Part shown: positions 1 through 8,153 of the stretch, piece after piece
How positions within the stretch are numbered: position 1 is the first letter of the stretch
Layout: every line of letters begins with the position of its first letter
Assembly (NCBI GenBank): GCA_009841255.1
Contig: VXMD01000073.1
Coordinates: forward strand, 1 to 64,000
Direction of reading: 5' to 3'
DNA length: 64,000 bases
Source of the DNA: Candidatus Poribacteria bacterium
Lineage (GTDB): Bacteria > Poribacteria > WGA-4E > WGA-3G
Notes under the pieces: model-generated
Told to the model about the DNA's origin: nothing
Database searches by the model: none
What the model saw: only the letters and a program-made list of their open reading frames with translations
Made by a program: the position numbers and the translations under genes

Positions 1-1635
1 GATAAAAGAACCAACAGGGAGGAATCTCCCTGCTTTAGCTGGGAGAGGGGTCAAGGACCCGTAAATCCTGAAGATAATTACGTTGTCTCACGTACTGAGG
101 AACTCGCTGATTTCATCAAACGTGTCAAACTCGGGCGTTATATTGTTATCTTCGCGCCCCGACAAACCGGCAAAACCACGTTCTTCCAATGGGCACTTGA
201 TGCTCTCGCCGCCGATACCGGAGAAACCTACTTCCCCATTGAGCTCAATTTTGAAGTATATGAAGATTATCCTGCGTCCGATTTTTACGCCTCACTCTAC
301 AAAAGGATTTACGAGGAGATTGCGCGCGTCTTTCAAGAACGCGGCACTGTCCCTTCTAAAGATCTGAGCGAATTCTTAGAGAACACGAAGTTAACCGATC
401 ATATTGCAATGCTCGAATTCTTCCAACAGTTCGGGGCTTTTCTCGGAGATGAGAAACTTGTCCTCATCATTGACGAATTTGATGGCATCCCCCAAGATGC
501 TGTGACAGGTTTCCTTCATGCACTCCGCAATATTTATGTTCAGCGTTCTATGCGGCAATGCCCCTATAGCCTCGGTATTGTAGGCGTTAAGGGCATCGCG
601 CAACTCGATTTAGACCGTTCTATTTCACCTTTCAATATCCAAGACGAATTTGAATTGCCGAATTTTACACTCGAACAGGTGCAAGAACTCCTTGGACAAT
701 ATACAGGCGAAGTCGGCCAAATTTTCGCGCCCGAAGTCGTTGAGAATATTCACAGACAGACTGCCGGACAGCCGTTCCTCGTCAACCGGTTGGCGCAGAT
801 CCTGACTGAGGAGATGAATGTCCCGAAAACCGAACCGATTACAATGGAGCATTTCTCAACGGCACACACGGAAATTCTTGAGGAAAATAATACCAATCTT
901 ACACATCTGGTGACGAATATTCGTAGAGACCCAGGCTTTAAAAACCTCTTGATGGAAATTGTTTCTTACGAGAGAGGCGTTCGCTTCAATCTACACCAAG
1001 AACTCATCAGTGAACTCGCCACTTACGGTGTAATCGCAAGAGGTGCTGACCGGATGTGTGAGATTCTTAACCCGATATATCAGCAGCGTATCATACAGGC
1101 ATTCAAGCCGCTCGTCAATGGATTGGAGGACAAATATTTCCCTGAGGATACCCATCAGGGTTTGGTTGATTACCTAACTTCCACAGGCCAGATTAAGATG
1201 GGCTTGCTCCTTGACAACTTTCGGGATTTTATAGCGCGGGCAGGCTTTCGGATTCTATTAGTGCCAGATACGCCAAAAAAGTTCGTCGGTCAGTATCTTC
1301 TCTACATGTATCTGGATCAATTCGTTCAATTGGTACACGGGCATATCTACCTTGAAGGGCAAACCGGACGCGGCAGAATCGATCTCGCGATTTTTTACAA
1401 CGCCCAAAAATACATCATTGAGACTAAGATATGGGAGGGGCCCCGGTCCTATCAGGCTGGCAAAGCCCAACTGGCAGCATATCTCAAATTAGAGGGAGCG
1501 AGCGAAGGATACTACGTCGTCTTCGATCACCGCGCCGAGCCGGAACCTCGTGCAGAAACGGAAACAGTAGACGGTTTGACACTCCGAAGTTACGTCATTC
1601 CTGTCGTCCAAGAAGTCCCTTCACAACAGATATAG
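1..1635 (+). CDS. AAA-like ATPase with C-terminal PD-(D/E)XK nuclease domain, 5' end outside window
   Basis: The frame is open from base 1 to the stop at 1635 and has no in-frame ATG, GTG or TTG before the ATPase core, so the true start lies left of the window. The ATG at 409 is internal: starting there would remove the Walker A motif APRQTGKTT (154-180). Walker B is LVLIIDEFDG (457-486). The C-terminus has a nuclease signature: Asp at 1381 (GRIDLAIF), then Glu at 1420 and Lys at 1426 (IIETKIW). This layout fits the AAA-ATPase-like/PDDEXK_9 type of protein. These are often grouped with defence or mobile functions, but their job is not established. The neighbours (PIN nuclease, GmrSD-like protein) support a defence-type island; that is inference. 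Confidence 0.8.
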   Translation, partial: DKRTNREESPCFSWERGQGPVNPEDNYVVSRTEELADFIKRVKLGRYIVIFAPRQTGKTTFFQWALDALAADTGETYFPIELNFEVYEDYPASDFYASLYKRIYEEIARVFQERGTVPSKDLSEFLENTKLTDHIAMLEFFQQFGAFLGDEKLVLIIDEFDGIPQDAVTGFLHALRNIYVQRSMRQCPYSLGIVGVKGIAQLDLDRSISPFNIQDEFELPNFTLEQVQELLGQYTGEVGQIFAPEVVENIHRQTAGQPFLVNRLAQILTEEMNVPKTEPITMEHFSTAHTEILEENNTNLTHLVTNIRRDPGFKNLLMEIVSYERGVRFNLHQELISELATYGVIARGADRMCEILNPIYQQRIIQAFKPLVNGLEDKYFPEDTHQGLVDYLTSTGQIKMGLLLDNFRDFIARAGFRILLVPDTPKKFVGQYLLYMYLDQFVQLVHGHIYLEGQTGRGRIDLAIFYNAQKYIIETKIWEGPRSYQAGKAQLAAYLKLEGASEGYYVVFDHRAEPEPRAETETVDGLTLRSYVIPVVQEVPSQQI

Positions 1636-1675
1636 GGCTTACGCAATTTAAAGCGGAATATCCCCGCAATTCCAC

Positions 1676-1704
1676 TTGACAATCTGGACGGTTTGAGATA
1701 CCCT
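1676..1704 (+). promoter_or_regulatory. Putative sigma-70 promoter for the PIN/GmrSD-like pair
   Basis: TTGACA at 1676-1681, a 17 bp spacer, then TACCCT at 1699-1704. The -35 is perfect; the -10 keeps only the TA...T pattern. It would give a leader of about 80 nt before the PIN gene. Confidence 0.5.
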
Positions 1705-1788
1705 ATTAAGCATGTCAACAAATACCCAGAAAAACGATTTACCCCGCAGGGAATTTTCGTGCTACTCTTGGAAAATTAGAAAGATGTG

Positions 1789-2277
1789 ATGGCACAACTT
1801 ACGCTGTATCTTGACCTTAACCTTTATTGTCGGGCTTTCAATGATCAAACACAACTTCGGATGTATCATGAGGCGAGAGCAGTAGACGTTATCTTGAGCC
1901 GGGCTAACAGACAGAGATATAAAATTTATTGGTCTTACGTCCTTCATGCGGAAAATAGCCTTAATCAAAATCTGATTGAGCGTCGAATTGTAGTAGAACA
2001 GTCCACTTCTTGTCTCTGTTCAATTATTCCAAGGGATGATATTCGACTTTTAGCGAGTCAGATTCAGACACTGTCATCAATTAAGGGATGTGATGCAGAA
2101 CATATTGCGTCTGCAGAACTCGCTGGATGTGATTACTTGCTTACAGGCGATGATCGCCTTTTGAGGCAGTTCAATCGGTTAAAAGTGCAAAGAGTTTTGC
2201 CTTTGCAGGTCATTCTCCAAAATCCTGTTGATTTTTTGAGGCATCAGCGTCAAAAGGAAAAAAGTCATGAAAGATAA
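1789..2277 (+). CDS. PIN-domain ribonuclease-like protein
   Basis: A 162-residue protein with the acidic pattern of PIN nucleases: an early Asp in LYLDLNLYCRAF, a Glu in VLHAENSLNQ, and late Asp residues in DAEHIASAELAGCDYLLTGDD. PIN proteins of this size are usually metal-dependent RNases and often the toxin half of VapBC-type pairs. A GTG three bases upstream (1786) is an alternative start; there is no strong ribosome site. The 3' end overlaps the next gene by 11 bp, so the two are probably translationally coupled. No separate small antitoxin gene lies upstream; the N-terminus of the downstream protein may fill that role (inference). Confidence 0.75.
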   Translation: MAQLTLYLDLNLYCRAFNDQTQLRMYHEARAVDVILSRANRQRYKIYWSYVLHAENSLNQNLIERRIVVEQSTSCLCSIIPRDDIRLLASQIQTLSSIKGCDAEHIASAELAGCDYLLTGDDRLLRQFNRLKVQRVLPLQVILQNPVDFLRHQRQKEKSHER

Positions 2278-4783
2278 AATACTTGAGGAAATTGAGGCAA
2301 TCGCAAAAGCAGAAGGGGAATGCCCTATTGAAGATGTGATGCATCGAGGTATAGATGCCCTTGAAAAAGAACTTAATCCAATTGAACTTAGCCGATTTAT
2401 TGCCGAATTACGACGGATGAAATCAGGTGTACTTGAAACCTCAGAAAAGATTATTAAGAGTGAAACCAAAACCGTCCGAGAACTGCTTACCAATAGATAT
2501 ACCCTTGATTACTACCAGCGTGAATACGATTGGCAAAAAGAACAAATAGAAGAACTCCTTAATGACCTGACTAACAAATTTTTGGAGAACTATAAGGAGA
2601 ATCACGACTATGAAGCGGTAGACAACTACAGCCATTATTTTCTTGGGTCGATTGTCATCAGCAAAAAGGAGGAGACTAACAAACGGTACATTGTTGATGG
2701 ACAACAGAGACTCACGACATTGACTCTACTTCTCATTAACCTATGCCGAATGTTTGATAATGCCGAGGATAAATCTGATATAACTAATCTTATCTTCTCA
2801 GAAGAATCTGGAAAGGTTTTCTTCAATCTGGATGTTCCAGAACGGACTCGCTGCATGAAAGCCCTTTATGAAGGTAAGGGTTTTGACGATAGTAAAGAGA
2901 CGCAATCCATTCGCAACATCGTGGCATGTTCCGACTATATTAAGCGTAATTTTCCTGAAGAATTGCGAGAACAATTACTTCCATATTTCGTCGATTGGTT
3001 ACTTGATCAGGTTTATTTAGTCGAAATTGTGGCCCCTGCCTATGACGATGCCTATACCGTATTTGAGACAATGAATGACCGAGGGTTACCGCCGAGTTCT
3101 ATTGATCTACTCAAGGGATACTTGCTAACTAAAATGACTGATGTCCAACGAAACAGCGCAAATGAGACTTGGCGTAACCGAATCCAAGATCTGGAAAATC
3201 TCGGCAAGAACGAGGCCGAAAACGCCATCAAAGCGTGGTTGCGCAGTCAGCACGCCAGTAGACCGATCGATTTTGGCTACATTGGTAATAAATTCCACCG
3301 CTGGGTTCGTAACCAAGCAAGTGAATTGGGCCTTATATCAAGTAACAATTTTGCAGACTTTATCGAAATAGACTTTAAATTTTATAGCGACTGGTATTGC
3401 CGCCTGCAAGAGGCTGCCAAATCGCTTACACATGGGCTTGAATGTGTCTATTACAATGCACAACACAAATTCACGCTTCAGTATCCAGTGTTGTTAGCTC
3501 CATTGCAGATAGGTGAACCGGAAGCAGAAAGTATTCGGAAGATACAGATCGTTGCTAGATACCTTGACATCCTGATCCATCGATATATCTGGAATTTCCG
3601 CCCTACAGAGGAGAAAAGTATGGAAAAATCCATGTTTTCACTCATGCGCGACATTCGGGTTAAGAAGGTTGATGAATTAACTGAATTATTGTATGAGAAA
3701 CTTAAGGGAGATGACGTGACTTTCGCTCACAATAGTCGGTATGGGTTGCAGCGTGGTAAGCCTCCAAAAGTTAAACTTGTACTTGCGCGGATAACAGACT
3801 ATGTGGAAACCCAATCGGGACAAGACTCGCGTTATCAGGAGTACGTAAAGAACGAGTACGAGATTGAACATATCTGGGCGAATCATCCGGAATATCACGA
3901 AGAAGAATTCTCTCATGAAGTCGATTTTCTGGAATATCGTGACCGCATTGGAGGCTTACTACTTCTGCCCTCAAAGCGGAATAAAAACTTCAGCAATCGA
4001 TCTTATGAGGATAAATTAGAGGATTACCTCAAGGAAAATCTACTCGCGCAAAGCCTCCATGAGCGAACCTACGAACGAAAGCCTGGTTTTCAGAAATTCA
4101 TTCAAAGGAGCCACTTAAAGTTCAGCCCATGTTCTAACTTCAAGAAGGCGGACCTTGACGGCCGACAAAAACTCTATCAACAACTCGCCAAGCGGATATG
4201 GAACCCAGAGAGGTTAAGAATACCTCATGGCGAGGAACCGGAAATAACAGTTGATTTTGATAGTGACCTGCAGCAACGGACAATAACTCCGGAGCAAGCG
4301 TGGACAAGCAATCGGATTAGAGAAGAGTTAGTCCCTCAAGAACGTAGAGAATACTATGAAACGCAGCTTAAGAATAAAGTCCTAGATATTTATGCACGAT
4401 TTGCTGAACTCCTGAATTTGGTTGAAGAAAAGGAGTGGAAGTTAACCCCCAAATTTCAGCAAGCTTACTGTGCTCTTTACGTGGGCAGTAAACGTATATT
4501 TGGTGTTACCTTTTATGGAGCACCCCAATTCGCGGTTTGGATAGAAAAGAAAGAGGCAGAACGTTTGAGCAAACACTGTGAATTTCAACGTTATGACGAT
4601 CAACATGGTAAGGCTGTTTATCCCGTGCATACATTAGTTGATGAACTTCTCCCCATATTTGAGTCTGTTTGTCCTCAAGAGGTTAAATTGGCTCCACCAG
4701 AGGATTTGATCGCGCAAGCAAAGCAGGCGTTGCTTGACAAAGGTATGACTCAAGAAGAAATTGACCAATTTTTACCGGGATAA
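2267..4783 (+). CDS. GmrSD-like DUF262/DUF1524 endonuclease with extra N- and C-terminal segments
   Basis: An 838-residue protein. The DUF262 part is marked by YYQREYDW near residue 83 and by YIVDGQQRLTTLTLLL near 141. The DUF1524 part has an HNH-like motif, YEIEHIW near residue 532, followed by a conserved asparagine-rich segment (LPSKRNKNFSNRSYEDKL). Known GmrSD-type enzymes use DUF262 as an NTP-dependent restriction partner and cut modified DNA with DUF1524. The first 55 residues (IEDVMHRGIDALEKELNPIE) fall outside DUF262 and resemble small proteins found next to PIN toxins. The C-terminal 150 residues (KRIFGVTFYGAPQFAVWIEK) may be a DUF5655-like module. Role in modification-dependent restriction is family-based inference. 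Confidence 0.8.
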   Translation: MKDKILEEIEAIAKAEGECPIEDVMHRGIDALEKELNPIELSRFIAELRRMKSGVLETSEKIIKSETKTVRELLTNRYTLDYYQREYDWQKEQIEELLNDLTNKFLENYKENHDYEAVDNYSHYFLGSIVISKKEETNKRYIVDGQQRLTTLTLLLINLCRMFDNAEDKSDITNLIFSEESGKVFFNLDVPERTRCMKALYEGKGFDDSKETQSIRNIVACSDYIKRNFPEELREQLLPYFVDWLLDQVYLVEIVAPAYDDAYTVFETMNDRGLPPSSIDLLKGYLLTKMTDVQRNSANETWRNRIQDLENLGKNEAENAIKAWLRSQHASRPIDFGYIGNKFHRWVRNQASELGLISSNNFADFIEIDFKFYSDWYCRLQEAAKSLTHGLECVYYNAQHKFTLQYPVLLAPLQIGEPEAESIRKIQIVARYLDILIHRYIWNFRPTEEKSMEKSMFSLMRDIRVKKVDELTELLYEKLKGDDVTFAHNSRYGLQRGKPPKVKLVLARITDYVETQSGQDSRYQEYVKNEYEIEHIWANHPEYHEEEFSHEVDFLEYRDRIGGLLLLPSKRNKNFSNRSYEDKLEDYLKENLLAQSLHERTYERKPGFQKFIQRSHLKFSPCSNFKKADLDGRQKLYQQLAKRIWNPERLRIPHGEEPEITVDFDSDLQQRTITPEQAWTSNRIREELVPQERREYYETQLKNKVLDIYARFAELLNLVEEKEWKLTPKFQQAYCALYVGSKRIFGVTFYGAPQFAVWIEKKEAERLSKHCEFQRYDDQHGKAVYPVHTLVDELLPIFESVCPQEVKLAPPEDLIAQAKQALLDKGMTQEEIDQFLPG

Positions 4784-4816
4784 ATCCATGAACTGTCCTA
4801 TTCATTTCTGAAGAAA

Positions 4817-7800
4817 ATGCGATACATCAAACCCATCGTTTGGCTCATCTTTATTCTTTCCGGTGCCAGTGGACTCATTTATCAAGTCATCTGGATGCGG
4901 CAACTCACGCTCATCTTTGGGAGCACTGTTTTCGCAACGAGTACTGTCCTGACAGCGTTTATGGCAGGACTCGCACTCGGGAGCTACTACTTCGGTCGGA
5001 AGATCGACGAAAGCACAGGTAGGGGCGAGGTGACCGCGCCCCTACGGATGTATGCACTTCTGGAAGCCGGTATCGGTGCGTTCTGCCTTGTCTGGCCCCT
5101 TATTCTCGCGGCACTCGGCGCGATCTATGTCCTTATCCATCGCAACGTCACATCGGAATTTTATACCCTTTCGCTGATTCGGTTTGTGCTAACGTTCGGA
5201 GTCATCTTAATTCCCTCTACATTGATGGGCGGCACACTCCCCGTGCTCACCCGATTTTTTGTGAAAAGACTGGAACAACTCGGCACGAACATCGGAATCC
5301 TGTATGCACTGAACACGTTCGGTGCCGTTGCTGGAACTGTAGCGGCAGGATTTTTCCTGATTGAGGCACTGGGTATCCGATGGACGCTCGGTGTCGGTAT
5401 CGCTATCAATTTCGCTGTCGCAGCGGTTGCATTAGCGTTGGCACAGAAGGGAGCAGGAATAGAAGATATTAGCAATCAGCAAGAGACTAAAATGGAAGAG
5501 GAAAGAGATGATGGCGGAGATACCGAGAGCCAAGAGATTCCGATAGTTGACAGTCATTTGGCGTTATGGGCAATAGGCATCTCCGGGTTCTGTGCTTTGG
5601 CGTATGAAGTATTATGGACCCGCATTATGGTCTTCTTCCTTGGGAGCACGACGTATGCGTTTGCGACGATGCTTGCGGCGTTTCTGTTCGGTATTGCGTT
5701 GGGGAGCATGGTGTTTTCGCGCTGGGTCGACCGCATTAAACAACCGATCGCAGTCTTTGGTATCGTTCAACTCGGTATCGGGCTCTTCGCGCTTATCTTA
5801 ATGCCGGCGTTTGAGGAGTTGTACGGAATGAGCCAAGCGTTCCAATCTACTTTCGGTGCGAGCAGATTTTGGGCATTCTTCTCCTGTTTTCTTGTGATGT
5901 GTTTGCCGACGTTTTTGATGGGCGCGAGTTTCCCGCTCGTGACGAAGATTTACACCGGCAACGCACGCCAATTGGGCAGGAGTATCGGAAACGTCTATGC
6001 AGTCAACACGGTTGGAAGCATTTTGGGGGCGTTTTGTGCCGGGTTTATCCTCATTCCGCTTTTGGGCATTCGACCGAGCATCGTGCTGACGGTCGCTTTA
6101 AACACGGGCATCGGGTGTTTCCTTGTTTTAAGAGGCGGGTCGCGGGAAACCGAAACAGGAAAATCGCTCCTACAAGGCATAGGCGTAGGAATGCCGGCTC
6201 TCAATGCCGGGTTGGCTGTGATTCTCTTGCTTACGCTGAACCAACCGCTTTTTCTCAAGAGCACTATCTTCAAAACGCAACGTCCCGGTGACATACTCAT
6301 TGATTACAACGAAGAGGTAGATGCCACAGTAACGACGTTAAAAGACGATGAAGGGGTCTACCGCCTCTATGTCGATACAAATCAAGCCGCAGATGCCTCG
6401 CGCTGGGATTCACCCTCGCATCGCGTCATTGCACATCTACCGCTGTTGTTGCACCCACGTCCGAAACAGGCACTCGTCGTCGGATTCGGTATGGGGCTGA
6501 CCTCGCATTCAATCACACAGCACGGTGTACGGGTTGACGCAATAGAATTGTCCAGTGGGGTGATTTCCGCCGCGCAAAAGCATTTCACGCACATTAATGG
6601 AAATGTGTTTGAAAATCCGCAGTTCAATTATAGACTCAATGACGGACGAAATCACATCCTGATGACGAAAACGAAATACGACATGATCTCAACAGGTATT
6701 ATCCATCCGCTTGTGAGTGCGGGGAGTTCCAATATCTATACAGCGGACTTTTACCGCCTGTGTCGTCGGATTCTGAGTGAAGATGGGATTATGTGTCAGT
6801 GGGTGCCGTTGCATCGCTTACCGGAGGCGCACTACAAGATGATTGTGCGCACCTTCATTGAAGTGTTCCCACATACGACGCTCTGGTACAAATACACGCC
6901 TGATTTTGTAATTCTCATTGGTACACCGGAGCCGCTCCGAATCGACTACAAAAACTTCATGGCACGCGCACAGATCGCGAGTATCCGTGAAGGGCTTGCT
7001 GCCGATGACCTTGACGGTCCGTCGCTGCTCGATTCATTCATGATGGGACCCGAAGCCGTGCGTACATACGCCGGTGTTGGACCCATTCACACAGACAACC
7101 GTCCCCGATTAGAATTCTTCCGTGGGGTAGACCTTGTAGGGACGACAGCACAAAACGTTAAAGGAATGTCAGAATATCGGGAGCGAGTGTTGCCTTACCT
7201 TGAAAACTACGGTGTAACACTCGCAGAGAAAGGGACCGTTCGAGAGAAACTCGACACCTACTTCAGCGCCACGCAGCGGTTAATCCGTGGACAGATTGCT
7301 TACGCGAGTGGACAGTACCAGAATGCGGCATCCCTTATGAACGATGCTGTCCAACGCAATCCTGCTGACGAAACAATCCGCTATAATTTCGGTGTCGTCG
7401 CGGGCTTAATCCGTGAGGGTGAACAGGAAGAACTCCGACAGATTGAAAAGCAGGTCCAGCAAACGATGGCGCAAAATCCTGAGGACCTTCAAGGACACCT
7501 CCATTTGGCAACGTTGTATGAGATGCAAGGTGAACTTGGAAAGGCAACGAGAGAGCTGGAGGAATTGCTCAGACGCGATCCGAAGAGATTTGAGGTCTAC
7601 CTACTCTTAGGTCCCCTATATGAACGTCAAGAACGATATAAGGACGCACTTCGGACCTACGAACGACTTGAACAACAGGAAACAACTTCGCAACTGCCTG
7701 CCCCCATTTTTGCGGCTATGTCGCAGCTGCACCTGCAATTGGAAAATTTGAGGGAAGCCGAAAAATACGCAAAGAAAGGCATTGCTGTAGATGCCAATTC

Positions 7801-7984
7801 CTGGCGTTCCCATTACATCCTTGGAAACGTCTACGCCGCCATGAATCAACCGCAAAAACAGATAGAGTCCTACGGCAATGCCTTGGAAGTACTTGATGAA
7901 ATTGCCCGTGTTACTGCAGACCCGAGTGATCTACTGAGCACCAGAGAACAGATTCAGAATGAACTTGAGCAGCTTAGAAAATAA
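4817..7984 (+). CDS. Membrane-embedded spermidine-synthase-like protein with C-terminal TPRs
   Basis: A 1055-residue protein. It opens with many hydrophobic helices in two related halves: SGASGLIYQVIWMRQLTLIFGS near residue 12 is echoed by GISGFCALAYEVLWTRIMVFFLGS near 255. A Rossmann methyltransferase-like domain follows, with ALVVGFGMGLTSHSITQHG near residue 552 and an acidic residue in DAIELS, as in spermidine/spermine synthases. The last 200 residues contain TPR-like repeats (LHLATLYEMQGELGKATREL). Fused membrane/SpeE-like proteins are common in uncultured bacteria; a true polyamine substrate is not shown. It begins 33 bp after the GmrSD-like gene, but its content points to a separate job. 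Confidence 0.8.
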   Translation: MRYIKPIVWLIFILSGASGLIYQVIWMRQLTLIFGSTVFATSTVLTAFMAGLALGSYYFGRKIDESTGRGEVTAPLRMYALLEAGIGAFCLVWPLILAALGAIYVLIHRNVTSEFYTLSLIRFVLTFGVILIPSTLMGGTLPVLTRFFVKRLEQLGTNIGILYALNTFGAVAGTVAAGFFLIEALGIRWTLGVGIAINFAVAAVALALAQKGAGIEDISNQQETKMEEERDDGGDTESQEIPIVDSHLALWAIGISGFCALAYEVLWTRIMVFFLGSTTYAFATMLAAFLFGIALGSMVFSRWVDRIKQPIAVFGIVQLGIGLFALILMPAFEELYGMSQAFQSTFGASRFWAFFSCFLVMCLPTFLMGASFPLVTKIYTGNARQLGRSIGNVYAVNTVGSILGAFCAGFILIPLLGIRPSIVLTVALNTGIGCFLVLRGGSRETETGKSLLQGIGVGMPALNAGLAVILLLTLNQPLFLKSTIFKTQRPGDILIDYNEEVDATVTTLKDDEGVYRLYVDTNQAADASRWDSPSHRVIAHLPLLLHPRPKQALVVGFGMGLTSHSITQHGVRVDAIELSSGVISAAQKHFTHINGNVFENPQFNYRLNDGRNHILMTKTKYDMISTGIIHPLVSAGSSNIYTADFYRLCRRILSEDGIMCQWVPLHRLPEAHYKMIVRTFIEVFPHTTLWYKYTPDFVILIGTPEPLRIDYKNFMARAQIASIREGLAADDLDGPSLLDSFMMGPEAVRTYAGVGPIHTDNRPRLEFFRGVDLVGTTAQNVKGMSEYRERVLPYLENYGVTLAEKGTVREKLDTYFSATQRLIRGQIAYASGQYQNAASLMNDAVQRNPADETIRYNFGVVAGLIREGEQEELRQIEKQVQQTMAQNPEDLQGHLHLATLYEMQGELGKATRELEELLRRDPKRFEVYLLLGPLYERQERYKDALRTYERLEQQETTSQLPAPIFAAMSQLHLQLENLREAEKYAKKGIAVDANSWRSHYILGNVYAAMNQPQKQIESYGNALEVLDEIARVTADPSDLLSTREQIQNELEQLRK

Positions 7985-8067
7985 TATTTTTTTCTGATAT
8001 GAATTTCAGAAACGATCCGGTGTTTAATGATACAAAATGCCCGCCCTTAAATGGGGGGAATTCTTAC

Positions 8068-8153
8068 AGGAGGAACCCTTGCATCTGGTAAATACGCAAG
8101 GAAAATTAGAAAAATGTCTCAAGAAACTCAAGAAGCCACATCACCTTGTTTAG
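8068..8153 (+). other. Possible short leader ORF with strong Shine-Dalgarno upstream of aspS
   Basis: AGGAGG at 8068-8073 sits five bases before a TTG at 8079 that opens a 24-codon frame ending at 8153, overlapping the first codons of aspS in another frame. The strong ribosome site does not serve the likely aspS start, whose own site (AAGGA at 8098) is weaker. It may be a regulatory leader or chance. Confidence 0.25.
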
